Positions 8,779 to 16,938 of a DNA stretch of 64,000 bases are shown in pieces. Under the pieces are notes generated by a model. That model was given only the letters and a program-made list of their open reading frames with translations. It was not told where the DNA came from and did no database searches. The position numbers and the translations under genes were made by a program. This DNA is from Desulfosporosinus hippei DSM 8344 (GTDB lineage: Bacteria > Bacillota > Desulfitobacteriia > Desulfitobacteriales > Desulfitobacteriaceae): NCBI RefSeq assembly GCF_900100785.1, contig NZ_FNCP01000002.1, forward strand, positions 62,001 through 126,000, read 5' to 3'. Position 1 is the first letter of the stretch, and each line of letters starts with the position of its first letter.

Positions 8779-9110
8779 ATTGTATATTTATGTTCATTCT
8801 ATTCCACACAAAGGGGATAATTCCTTCTCTAGGATCGTAGAATTCTTGAAGAAGATGTCCCTCAGGGTTATTGCTTATCGGGAAGGAAAGCATGAGCCGG
8901 TTAAGGGAAATGATCAGACGAAATGAATGAAAGGCTTGCGAAATGTTAGGAACGGCAAACAAGGGATTTGCTGCTTGGAGAATTGAATGAAGATGGGATT
9001 AATGCGTTGGTGAGAGGATAGAGATTCTCAGACCAGCGCATTTTGTCTTTGGCAAAAATAGAAAAAAATAACAATAAGCTTACAAAAACGTAATCGGCGC
9101 TTAATACTAG

Positions 9111-9119
9111 TGTTATACA
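9111..9119 (+). promoter_or_regulatory. Possible extended -10 promoter of phoA
   Basis: TGTTATACA matches the extended -10 form (TGn then TATAMT-like) 33 bases before the phoA start. No clear -35 or repeated Pho-box sequence was recognised, so phosphate control is plausible from the gene but not shown. Confidence 0.35.
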
Positions 9120-9151
9120 ATTAAGAAAAATTTTCGGAGGTGTAAATAGGA

Positions 9152-10639
9152 ATGTTCAAAAGAAACCATTCCAAAGGTATCGCGTCTATAGTTGTTATTG
9201 GTACATTACTTATATCCCTTTTTGCCGCCCAGCCGAACCTGGGGATAGCCAAGTCAGCCAAGGAGGAGGTTTATCAAGGAAAAACCCCAAAATATGTTTT
9301 TATGTTTATCGGAGATGGCATGAGCTATGCCCAAGTCAGCAGCGCGGAAATGTATCTGGGGGAAAAATCTTTGCCCGGAAAGCTTTCTCCTGAGCAATTG
9401 AGCTTTACTAAGTATCCTGTTCACGGTGCCCTTATGACTCAGGATTCTTCTTCCTTTATTCCCGATTCTGCTTCAACGGCTACTTCTCTCGCTTCAGGTC
9501 AGAAAACTTTGTCCGGCGTCATAAATATGGATGAGAGTAAAACCAAGACTTACTCCCCCATCACGGAAAATTTAAAGGCTAAAGGCTATAAGATTGGTAT
9601 TGTAACCAGTGTTCCCATCACTCACGCCACTCCGGCAGCTTACTATGCCAAAGTGGCCAATAGAAATGATGCCTATGAAATTGGCAAACAACTGGCAACC
9701 AGTGGCTTCGATTATTTTGGCGGCGGCGATTTTGATCAAAAAACCGGGCCTAAGGGTGCCGATCAATCTATCTATGAAATAGTCGAGCAAGCCGGCTATA
9801 CCATAGCCAATACTAAAGAAGAAATCCTAGCTTTAAATAACCGTTCAGGAAAAGTCGTGGCCATTGATCCGGACAATTATGAAACAGCTTTAGATTATGA
9901 AATTGACCGGGAGGCAGAGGAACTGAGCTTGGCTGATTATGTCAAAAAGGGAATTGAAGTATTGGATAATAAAAAAGGCTTCTTTATGATGGTGGAAGGG
10001 GGAAAAATCGACTGGGCCAACCATGCCAACGATGCCACAGCTTCCATCTATGATACCATCGCCTTTGATAATTCTGTGAAAGTTGCTTTTGATTTCTACA
10101 ATGCCCATCCTAAGGATACGTTGATTCTTGTCACGGCTGACCACGAGTGCGGCGGTATGACCATTGGTTATTCTCTGACAGGCTACAGCACCCATTTCGA
10201 GAAGCTTCAGCCGGTAACCATGTCTTACCAGGAATTTGACAAAATTAGTAAACAGTACAAAGAAACCCATCCTGCCAATCCAAAGCTGGAAGATTTAAGT
10301 GATAAGATTAAAGGGGCCTATGGTTTAGATTTAGCCACTCTGACTTCTTACGAATCTTCCTTGCTGAACAATGCTTTTACCAAGTTTATGTCATCAGAGA
10401 CAAAGCCTTCAAATGATCAAGAAAATGTTCTTTATGGGACGTATAACCCCTTATCAGTGACGCTCTCTCATATCATCAATAATAAAGCCGGGTTAAGCTT
10501 CTCCTCCTATTCCCATACAGGTGTACCCGTACCGGTTTATGCTGTAGGTACCGGTTCAGAGATGTTTGGCGGGTACTATGATAATACTAAGATTTATAAC
10601 AAACTGTCTGCGATTACCAAAAGCGCACGGGCGAAGTAA
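9152..10639 (+). CDS. phoA: Alkaline phosphatase, exported
   Basis: Zinc/magnesium phosphomonoesterase acting outside the membrane to release phosphate. 495 aa with a signal peptide (basic MFKRNHSKG, hydrophobic core to about residue 33). Active-site features: metal-binding Asp55 in GDGMS, nucleophile Ser106 in PDSASTATS, and a TADHECGGM zinc-site motif near residue 330. Length and order match bacterial PhoA enzymes. ATG start after CGGAGGTG. Monocistronic; a long hairpin follows at 10682-10728. Confidence 0.94.
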   Translation: MFKRNHSKGIASIVVIGTLLISLFAAQPNLGIAKSAKEEVYQGKTPKYVFMFIGDGMSYAQVSSAEMYLGEKSLPGKLSPEQLSFTKYPVHGALMTQDSSSFIPDSASTATSLASGQKTLSGVINMDESKTKTYSPITENLKAKGYKIGIVTSVPITHATPAAYYAKVANRNDAYEIGKQLATSGFDYFGGGDFDQKTGPKGADQSIYEIVEQAGYTIANTKEEILALNNRSGKVVAIDPDNYETALDYEIDREAEELSLADYVKKGIEVLDNKKGFFMMVEGGKIDWANHANDATASIYDTIAFDNSVKVAFDFYNAHPKDTLILVTADHECGGMTIGYSLTGYSTHFEKLQPVTMSYQEFDKISKQYKETHPANPKLEDLSDKIKGAYGLDLATLTSYESSLLNNAFTKFMSSETKPSNDQENVLYGTYNPLSVTLSHIINNKAGLSFSSYSHTGVPVPVYAVGTGSEMFGGYYDNTKIYNKLSAITKSARAK

Positions 10640-10681
10640 ACGCCTGTAAAGAAGTCAATTCCATAAATCAGCTGTTTAAAT

Positions 10682-10728
10682 AAGGTATCAGTCCTGAGGG
10701 GGTCAAAACCCCTCAGGACTGATACCTT
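10682..10728. terminator. 20-bp perfect inverted repeat after phoA
   Basis: Arms 10682-10701 and 10709-10728 are perfectly complementary (AAGGTATCAGTCCTGAGGGG and its reverse complement) with a 7-base loop. No T-run follows on the plus strand. It separates phoA from the next gene and probably acts as a terminator or mRNA-stabilising hairpin. Confidence 0.6.
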
Positions 10729-10748
10729 GGTATTCGGGAGGGAATGCT

Positions 10749-11918
10749 TTGCAGAGAATACTTCTTGAGACTTTAGAAAAGAAAGCTGCTTATCTAAAAA
10801 AAATCCCGTTGAAAGAACTTATTTTTAACCTTATTGTCCTGATCTTTGTAGTTATTTTGCTTCTCCTGCCAACTGGATTTCAAGAGAATACCTATCCGGA
10901 TAGTATGCGGGCAGTAGTTAAAGTACTGGAAGTTAATAACGATAATGTTTCGAAGACGGTAAGTTTTGTCTTCGAAGGGGAGCAAGTTTGTAAAGTAGAA
11001 ATTCTGGATGGTTCTTTTAAAGGGCAGCAAACCTTTGCCCACAATCGGTTCATGGGCAGATTGGAAATGGATAAATCCTTCGTTGAAGGAGACAAAGCCC
11101 TGGCAGTCATTGACTATACAGACCAAAACATTAGAAATGTCACAATGATAGATCATTATCGCATAAATTTGGAGAGCATTCTGATTGGAATTTTTGCCAT
11201 CTTCTTAATTCTCTTTGCCCGTTGGACGGGAGCAAAGGCCCTGTTATCTTTTTTAATGACGGTCTTAATGATATGGAAACTGCTGATCCCCTTGCTTCTA
11301 AAAGGGTGGAATCCTATTATTATTTCCTTGTATTTTGTAGTGACAGCTACTTCCATCATTATTTTCATGGTGGGGGGGCTGAACCGTCAATCTATGGCAG
11401 CGGTTTTGGGTTCTCTTTCAGGAACGTTACTCACCACTATTTTGGCCATCGTTTTTGGCCACAGTTTTAAAATCCATGGTGCAGTGCTGCCTTATTCCGA
11501 AAGTCTGCTCTATGCGGGATACGCCCATTTGAATTTGACCCAGATCTTGATTGCCGTCGTTTTTATCGCTTCAGCAGGAGCGGTAATGGACTTGGCGATG
11601 GACATCGCCGCCGCCGTTCATGAGGTGGTAGAAAATAAACCGGATATTACCCGGGCGGAAGCGATAATTTCAGGGCTAAACGTAGGCCGGACCGTGGTGG
11701 GAACCATGACGACCACCTTATTGTTCGCCTATACGGGAGGATATATTTCCTTGCTGATGTTTTTCATGGCTCAAGGAACGCCGGTTGTCGATATCTTTAA
11801 TTTAAAGTATGTCTCCATGGAGATTATGCACACGATTGTGGGAAGCTTCGGGCTTGTGGCCGTGGCTCCTTTTACAGCCCTAGCCTCGGGCATTCTTTTG
11901 ACCAAGAGGCCGGTGTAG
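10749..11918 (+). CDS. YibE/F-family membrane protein
   Basis: 389-aa integral membrane protein. One N-terminal helix is followed by an extracytoplasmic domain of about 100 residues and then about seven helices containing the family-typical AGAVMDLAMDIAAAVHE and TMTTTLLFAYTGG. YibE/F proteins have no firmly established substrate. TTG start 6 bases after GGGAGG; an ATG at 10744 is out of frame. No partner gene; cobalamin riboswitch 4 lies downstream. Confidence 0.85.
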   Translation: MQRILLETLEKKAAYLKKIPLKELIFNLIVLIFVVILLLLPTGFQENTYPDSMRAVVKVLEVNNDNVSKTVSFVFEGEQVCKVEILDGSFKGQQTFAHNRFMGRLEMDKSFVEGDKALAVIDYTDQNIRNVTMIDHYRINLESILIGIFAIFLILFARWTGAKALLSFLMTVLMIWKLLIPLLLKGWNPIIISLYFVVTATSIIIFMVGGLNRQSMAAVLGSLSGTLLTTILAIVFGHSFKIHGAVLPYSESLLYAGYAHLNLTQILIAVVFIASAGAVMDLAMDIAAAVHEVVENKPDITRAEAIISGLNVGRTVVGTMTTTLLFAYTGGYISLLMFFMAQGTPVVDIFNLKYVSMEIMHTIVGSFGLVAVAPFTALASGILLTKRPV

Positions 11919-12044
11919 AGGTTTTCCCCTGAGCTCAGGTAAGCTTACTTCCCCAGCTTAGTCTCTATTGAGGGCGTTATGCTGACCCTTGACCAGGTAA
12001 TGGGTATGTGATACATTTAATTTGATAATTCAATATTGGGCTTG

Positions 12045-12221
12045 AGATCTCTCTTAGGGGAGAATCATCACAGGGAAGTCGGTGCAAATCCGGCGCGGTC
12101 CCGCCACTGTAAGGGGGAGTTTATGTCATCCACTGAGGAAACTTGGTCGGGAGGCAGTAAACAAGAACCTAAGTCAGGAACCTGATGCCTTATAAGCTTT
12201 ACTCACGACGGATGGGTGAAG
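12045..12221 (+). promoter_or_regulatory. Cobalamin riboswitch before a NikE-type ATPase
   Basis: Contains AGGGAAGTCGGTGCAAATCC, GCGCGGTCCCGCCACTGTAA, CATCCACTGAGG, GGTCGGGAGGC, AAGTCAGGAACCTGATGCC and the closing ACGACGGATGGGTGAAG. Complete consensus order. Two further hairpins lie before the next gene. Confidence 0.96.
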
Positions 12222-12235
12222 GGACTTGTCTATTC

Positions 12236-12264
12236 AGCCCTTCATTAGTTTGAAGGGCTTTTTA
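12236..12264 (+). terminator. Riboswitch terminator
   Basis: AGCCCTTCA / TGAAGGGCT with a 6-base loop, followed by TTTTTATT. Expression platform of the riboswitch at 12045-12221. Confidence 0.87.
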
Positions 12265-12385
12265 TTATTGAATGTACATAAAGGTTTCCAGAGGGAAACT
12301 AACCGGTAAGGTTATGTCTTATTCAAGCGGGATCTGTTTTCAAAAATGCCCAGGCGACTTGAAAGCGGAGAAGAACGCGGTGTCT

Positions 12386-12441
12386 GAGACAACTGCTCGA
12401 TTGCTGATTTTAGATTGGCAATCAAGGGGTTGTCTCTTTAT
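12386..12441 (+). terminator. Second hairpin terminator in the same leader
   Basis: GAGACAAC / GTTGTCTC outer stem and GATTGC / GCAATC inner stem, then TTTATTTAT. About 120 bases beyond the first terminator. Either a gene between the two hairpins has decayed or the leader carries two stop points; the intervening sequence has no convincing gene. Confidence 0.65.
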
Positions 12442-12526
12442 TTATGTTCAAGACTAAAAAGTTGGGCGGTATGCTCAGATCAGTTGCCTATTATAAGCGA
12501 AGACTTGCTGGAAGGAGGTGCCTGCA

Positions 12527-13336
12527 ATGCAATTGCAGCTGCTTCAGACTTCTGATTTGGATCAGCCGGAAGTGCTGCGGCTGAAAAATGTGTGGAAAAC
12601 CTATCATGGCGGTCATCAAGCGGTCAAAGGAATTTCTTTCGCTATTCGGAGGGGAGAATGCTTAGGGCTGGTCGGTGAAAGTGGCAGTGGTAAAAGCACC
12701 TTAGCCCGTTGCCTGCTGACCCTGGAACGGATGGATAAGGGGGAGATCTGGCTCAACGAACGCCCTCTTCATAAATTAACGTCTTTTCAGCTGCGCCAGG
12801 CTCGCCGGGAAATGCAGGCAGTTTTTCAAAGTCCCTCCGCTTCTTTTAACAGCAGGCTGACAATTATGGATTCTCTCTTGGAACCAATTCGCTGTCAGAA
12901 TAAAGGTTGTCCAAGTTTTTTGGACAAAAGCACCAATGAGCGGGAAATTGCCAGTCAATTGTTGGAAAAAGTTCACCTGCCGGCTAACTGCTTGAACCGC
13001 TATCCTGGAGAACTTAGCGGCGGTCAAAAGCAGCGGGTGGCTATTGCTCGGGCGATCAGTGTGGAACCTTCCCTGATCGTATTGGACGAGCCGACTGCCA
13101 GTCTGGACGTATCTATTCAGGCGAAGGTTCTTAACTTGCTGAAAGACCTTCAAGAGAAGTTAGGTCTTTCATATCTCTTCATTTCCCATGATCTCAGCGC
13201 TGTCCACTTTATGAGCCAACGGTTGATGGTCATGCAGCAAGGAGAGATAGTGGATGTCTGTGAAGGAATGGAGCTTTTTGCTCCGAATCGCCATTCTTAC
13301 ACCAAACAGCTCCTGGCACTTTTTGATGTGAACTGA
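12527..13336 (+). CDS. NikE/DppF-type ABC transporter ATPase, without its partners
   Basis: Cytoplasmic ATPase of the nickel/peptide importer family, about 269 aa. Walker A GESGSGKST, Q-loop VFQSPSASFNSR, signature LSGGQKQR, Walker B LIVLDEPTASLD and an H-loop SHD are all intact. ATG 12527 lies 8 bases after AAGGAGG. No permease, second ATPase or binding protein is encoded nearby. It may serve an incomplete system elsewhere or be the survivor of a larger riboswitch-controlled cobalt or corrinoid-linked importer. The cobalamin riboswitch upstream supports the cobalt link, but the substrate is inferred. Confidence 0.85.
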   Translation: MQLQLLQTSDLDQPEVLRLKNVWKTYHGGHQAVKGISFAIRRGECLGLVGESGSGKSTLARCLLTLERMDKGEIWLNERPLHKLTSFQLRQARREMQAVFQSPSASFNSRLTIMDSLLEPIRCQNKGCPSFLDKSTNEREIASQLLEKVHLPANCLNRYPGELSGGQKQRVAIARAISVEPSLIVLDEPTASLDVSIQAKVLNLLKDLQEKLGLSYLFISHDLSAVHFMSQRLMVMQQGEIVDVCEGMELFAPNRHSYTKQLLALFDVN

Positions 13337-13389
13337 ACCTTTAAACCTATAAGGCCAAGACTCGGAGTTAGAAAAGGAGAATTGTTGCC

Positions 13390-13485
13390 TTGATTAAGGA
13401 AGATCTACTAATTCGAAGGATTACTTCGGAAGACATTGATGCTGTACAAAGATTTTTGTTTTGGCAATTGAAAGAACCAATATGA
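13390..13485 (+). pseudogene. N-terminal stub of a GNAT acetyltransferase
   Basis: From TTG 13390 the frame reads MIKEDLLIRRITSEDIDAV and stops after 31 codons. The LIRRITSEDIDAV pattern is the usual first strand of GNAT N-acetyltransferases, which are normally about 150 aa. GAAAAGGAGAATTG precedes it. The stub now abuts the EamA permease, whose ATG overlaps the stub stop codon, suggesting a deletion joined the two. Confidence 0.55.
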
Positions 13486-14531
13486 AAAAAAATAAAACAG
13501 CAATATCTATAGCAATATTGGCGGCGGCACTTTTTGGGATTAGCTCACCGCTATCTAAGCTATTGCTTGAGGAAATACCTCCCACGTTAATGGCAGCACT
13601 CCTTTATCTCGGGGCGGGCTTCGGAATGTTAACCATTAATATAGTAAAAGCACTTAGCAAAAGCGAACAAATTGAAGCTAAGATGACAAAAAAAGAAATG
13701 CCGTATATTCTGGGTATGATTATCCTTGATGTGGCTGCACCTGTTTGCTTGATGATTGGACTTACGATGACAACATCTGCAAACGTCTCCCTACTCAGCA
13801 ACTTTGAAATTGTGGCGACATCACTTATTGCTTTATTGATATTCAAAGAGGCTATTGGCAAGAGAATGTGGATCGCCATTTCACTGATAACCCTGGCAAG
13901 TATTATTTTATCCGTTGAGGATTTAACGAGTTTTTCCTTCTCAAACGGCTCAATATTTGTTATCCTCGCTTGCATTTGCTGGGGTTTTGAAAATAACTGT
14001 ACTCGTAGATTGTCTTTGAAAGACCCTCTTCAAATTGTTGTTGTCAAGGGTTTCGGCTCTGGAGTAGGGTCACTCATAATTGCACTTGCTCTAAAGCAGT
14101 ACAGCACCAACGCGTTATACCTATTAATGGCCTTAGTGCTAGGATTTGTATCCTATGGTCTTAGTATCTACTTTTATATTATCGCGCAAAGAGAACTCGG
14201 CGCTGCAAGAACAAGCGCTTATTACGCAGTCGCTCCTTTTACTGGGGTGTTATTCTCGATAATACTTTTCGGTCAGCACATTACCCTATCCTTTGTGATC
14301 GCCTTAATTATTATGATAATGGGTGCTTATTTTGGAGGAGTGGAACACCATAAGCATCTCCATACTCATGAAGAAGGCACTCACGAACATAGGCATAATC
14401 ACGAGGATCATCACCATACTCACTCTCATGACTGCAAAGGTGAAGGCGAACACAGCCATGTTCATACCCATGAAAAAATAGAGCATGCACACGCGCACAC
14501 ACCAGATATGCATCATGTTCATTCCCATTAG
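13482..14531 (+). CDS. EamA/DMT-family permease with a histidine-rich tail
   Basis: About 349 aa: ten hydrophobic helices in two EamA repeats (family of drug/metabolite transporters). A C-terminal cytoplasmic or external tail of about 60 residues follows, carrying around 25 histidines (HHKHLHTHEEGTHEH and more). Such tails bind nickel, cobalt or zinc in other proteins. I place the start at ATG 13482, inside the stop of the upstream acetyltransferase stub; the longer frame from TTG 13461 overlaps that stub. It lies between two cobalamin-controlled loci, so a metal-linked transport role is plausible but not demonstrated. Confidence 0.85.
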   Translation: MKKNKTAISIAILAAALFGISSPLSKLLLEEIPPTLMAALLYLGAGFGMLTINIVKALSKSEQIEAKMTKKEMPYILGMIILDVAAPVCLMIGLTMTTSANVSLLSNFEIVATSLIALLIFKEAIGKRMWIAISLITLASIILSVEDLTSFSFSNGSIFVILACICWGFENNCTRRLSLKDPLQIVVVKGFGSGVGSLIIALALKQYSTNALYLLMALVLGFVSYGLSIYFYIIAQRELGAARTSAYYAVAPFTGVLFSIILFGQHITLSFVIALIIMIMGAYFGGVEHHKHLHTHEEGTHEHRHNHEDHHHTHSHDCKGEGEHSHVHTHEKIEHAHAHTPDMHHVHSH

Positions 14532-14589
14532 AGTTAAGGCGCTTTAGTTTATAAACTGAATGTAAATAATTCGCGTATCGAGGTTTGAA

Positions 14590-14772
14590 AATCTTAGGTT
14601 TAAAAGGGAGGTAGGTGTAATTCCTACACGGTGCCGCGACTGTGATGGGGAAATGGTTCATTTACGCCACTGAGTGATCCCGGGAAGGCCTGAAATATTG
14701 ATGATCCAGAGTCAGAAGACCTGCCTAAATGCTACACACCAATACTCTACGAGCGGTAGAGAGGTATTACTT
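14590..14772 (+). promoter_or_regulatory. Cobalamin riboswitch before the nitrogenase-like operon
   Basis: Blocks present: AAAAGGGAGGTAGGTG, CGGTGCCGCGACTGTGATGGGG (a variant of CGGTCCCGCCACTGT), CGCCACTGAG, CCCGGGAAGGC, GATGATCC, AGTCAGAAGACCTGCC and ACTCTACGAGCGGTAGAG. It resembles the nrdD riboswitch in its 3' part. No U-tract terminator was seen before the gene. A hairpin around 14750-14775 ends about 35 bases from the start codon, so control may act on translation. Confidence 0.92.
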
Positions 14773-14810
14773 GTGTTAGAAAATGTTGATGGAATTGTGG
14801 GGGAATTAGT

Positions 14811-15662
14811 TTGAAGGTGCCCGAAAAACAAAGATGCTTAAAAATAGCGTTTTATGGAAAAGGAGGAATCGGAAAATCGACAGTAGCGGCCAATATTTCT
14901 GCAGCCTTGGCACTACAGGGGGTAAAGACCTTGCATATTGGGTGCGATCCTAAGGCCGATTCCACAAGGTGTCTCTTAGGGCGTAAAATCCCTACGGTCT
15001 TGCAGCAATTGCAGGCCAAGCAGCTGGGTATTACCCGCCGGGATATTGTATTTTCCGGTTTTGGTGGTGTTGAGTGCATTGAAGCCGGAGGCCCGGAAGC
15101 GGGTATTGGGTGTGCCGGCAGAGGGATTATCACCATGATGGAAGAGTTGCAGTATTTAGAAATATGGGGTGAAGCCTGGGAAACTGTTATTTATGATGTG
15201 CTGGGGGATGTAGTCTGCGGTGGCTTTTCGGTTCCGATGCGTGAAGGGTATGCCGATACAATTTATATCGTAACATCATCGGAATTTATGTCGGTATATG
15301 CTGCCAACAATATTATGAAGGCGATCAGTAGAAGCCAGGAGACAAGGCCGGTGATCCTGGGGGGGTTAATTCACAATTGCAGAAATCCTGAGTCGAGTAG
15401 AACGGCGGTTGAGCAGTTTGCGATGTTAACAGGTACTCGGGTAGTGGCGGATGTACCATTCAGCCGGGAAATTGCCTTTTCGGAACTTGAAGGTAAAACG
15501 GTTCTGGAAAAGTTTCCGGATTCAAAGGCAGCTTGCTACTTTAAGGATTTAGCAGTTGTTATCACCGAGCATCAAGGTTATAGGCCGGTAAAAGCCCTTG
15601 AGGATGACGAATTGGAGAAGTTTAGTCACTATATGCTGAAACTGGAATTGGGAAAAGGATAG
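14811..15662 (+). CDS. NifH-like ATP-dependent iron-sulfur reductase
   Basis: 283-aa homologue of nitrogenase iron protein (also BchL, CfbC). Walker A GKGGIGKST is at residues 16-24. The two cluster-ligating cysteines are at 101 (GCAGRGI) and 136 (DVLGDVVCGGF), matching Cys97/Cys132 of NifH; the dimer would hold one [4Fe-4S] cluster. TTG start after GGGGGAA. It would pass electrons to the NifD/K-like pair downstream. No nifE, N, B or V gene is nearby. Cobalamin riboswitch control argues for a corrinoid- or tetrapyrrole-linked substrate rather than N2. Confidence 0.93.
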   Translation: MKVPEKQRCLKIAFYGKGGIGKSTVAANISAALALQGVKTLHIGCDPKADSTRCLLGRKIPTVLQQLQAKQLGITRRDIVFSGFGGVECIEAGGPEAGIGCAGRGIITMMEELQYLEIWGEAWETVIYDVLGDVVCGGFSVPMREGYADTIYIVTSSEFMSVYAANNIMKAISRSQETRPVILGGLIHNCRNPESSRTAVEQFAMLTGTRVVADVPFSREIAFSELEGKTVLEKFPDSKAACYFKDLAVVITEHQGYRPVKALEDDELEKFSHYMLKLELGKG

Positions 15663-15693
15663 AAGGACGGGTACGGAAATAGGAGGAATAGAG

Positions 15694-16938
15694 TTGTCTT
15701 GCACGGGATATATCAGAACGAATAACGAAGAAGAAAAGTTTAAGCTTGCGGAGATTGCAGATAAAATGCCACTGGACAGCTTTTTTGATAGTGGTATAGC
15801 CGACGATGAGTGTGGGGAACTGGTCAATTTGGCCTTATGTGTGCCGGACATCGATGTCGTGGCAATAGGTCCCTCATCCTGTTCCAGAGTGTTATATTTC
15901 AGGGCCGTGAAAAAGGGCTTGAGCGAAAAGTTATTCCTGCTCCCCGTATCCAGAAACGATTTTGCATCTGGGAAGCATCTGGAAAAATTGGAGGAGGCAC
16001 TGGAAGAATTAGTGACCACTCGTCGCTCAAAAGCGATCATCGTTTATATTACTTGTGCCGATATTCTGACAGGTACCGAGTTTGTAAGCATAACAAAACG
16101 AATTGAAAGCAAGTATGGCATTCCGGTGAAGGTTTTTGAGCGGGGACCACTTTCTCGGAGAAGGACACTTCCTAAAGAGCGGCTAGGGAATATTTTTATG
16201 GATTTGCTGCTAAGGGGCGTCCGGCAAGAGAAGAAAAGCCATCTTAACCTGTTAGGAGATGCCGGAAAACTTCCCAAGGATTCTGGATTGAGGCAGATTC
16301 TTAAAAACTATTGCGTTACTGAGACAATACGAGAGTTTGCCGCGCTGGACTCCTACGAAGAATTTGAAGACCTGGTAAACGGAAAGTTAAACATCGCCTT
16401 GGACCGCTTTGGTTATGATTTGGCGCTGCGCATGCAGGAAAAATGGGACATACCCTTCCTTTACTTGCCTGCTCGGTACAACATGAAAGAGATTAAGCAT
16501 AACTATACAACCTTGATGGAGGGGTTGGGGGTCACTTGGGATTATAGCCAGGATGCTAAAGAGTACCACCGAGTTATCGCCAAAGTAGCTGGGGTGTTAG
16601 TTGGAAAACGAATTGCGGTGGGGATCGGGGCCAGGTCTTTCGAGCTGGCTCAGGCCCTGGTGTCAATCGGTCTTTCTGTTGCTGTAATATTTGTTGAATC
16701 AGTGGCCAAGCCAGATATGAGGTATATTAATACGCTCTCCACTGTGGGAAGTCAGGCGGAGGTCTATTTGGTTTCCAACCTAACTGTCTCAACGCAGACA
16801 GGCGGGTTGGAAGGAATAGATATTGCTATCGGAGAAAAGGCAGCGTTTTTTTGTCTGAAAGCTAAAGAAATATTGGTGAGTGCCGACTATCGTTTCGGCT
16901 ATGAGGGAATCCTGGAAATCTTGGAGGGTATGCAATGA
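15694..16938 (+). CDS. NifD-like nitrogenase component 1 family protein
   Basis: 414 aa, oxidoreductase/nitrogenase component 1 family. Candidate cluster ligands are Cys63 in GPSSCSRV (the GPxxC position) and Cys121 in ITCADILTG (the third P-cluster position), with Cys40 and Cys49 nearby. I cannot find the FeMo-cofactor Cys and His pattern of true NifD. It is shorter than NifD (about 480 aa), as in CfbD- or BchN-type reductases. TTG start after AGGAGGAATAGAG. It overlaps the NifK-like gene by four bases (ATGA). Confidence 0.85.
   Translation: MSCTGYIRTNNEEEKFKLAEIADKMPLDSFFDSGIADDECGELVNLALCVPDIDVVAIGPSSCSRVLYFRAVKKGLSEKLFLLPVSRNDFASGKHLEKLEEALEELVTTRRSKAIIVYITCADILTGTEFVSITKRIESKYGIPVKVFERGPLSRRRTLPKERLGNIFMDLLLRGVRQEKKSHLNLLGDAGKLPKDSGLRQILKNYCVTETIREFAALDSYEEFEDLVNGKLNIALDRFGYDLALRMQEKWDIPFLYLPARYNMKEIKHNYTTLMEGLGVTWDYSQDAKEYHRVIAKVAGVLVGKRIAVGIGARSFELAQALVSIGLSVAVIFVESVAKPDMRYINTLSTVGSQAEVYLVSNLTVSTQTGGLEGIDIAIGEKAAFFCLKAKEILVSADYRFGYEGILEILEGMQ

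Noticed and set aside
12272-12457. A 61-codon frame between riboswitch 12045 and the NikE-type gene
   Set aside because: It spans the second terminator hairpin, has no ribosome binding site and no recognisable protein pattern.
14304-14661. Antisense frames opposite the histidine-rich tail of the EamA gene
   Set aside because: They are Met/Val-rich shadows produced by CAT/CAC repeats on the other strand.
15549-16040. A 163-codon antisense frame over the NifH/NifD-like junction
   Set aside because: Serine-rich composition typical of the complement of a coding strand; the plus-strand genes are clearly real.
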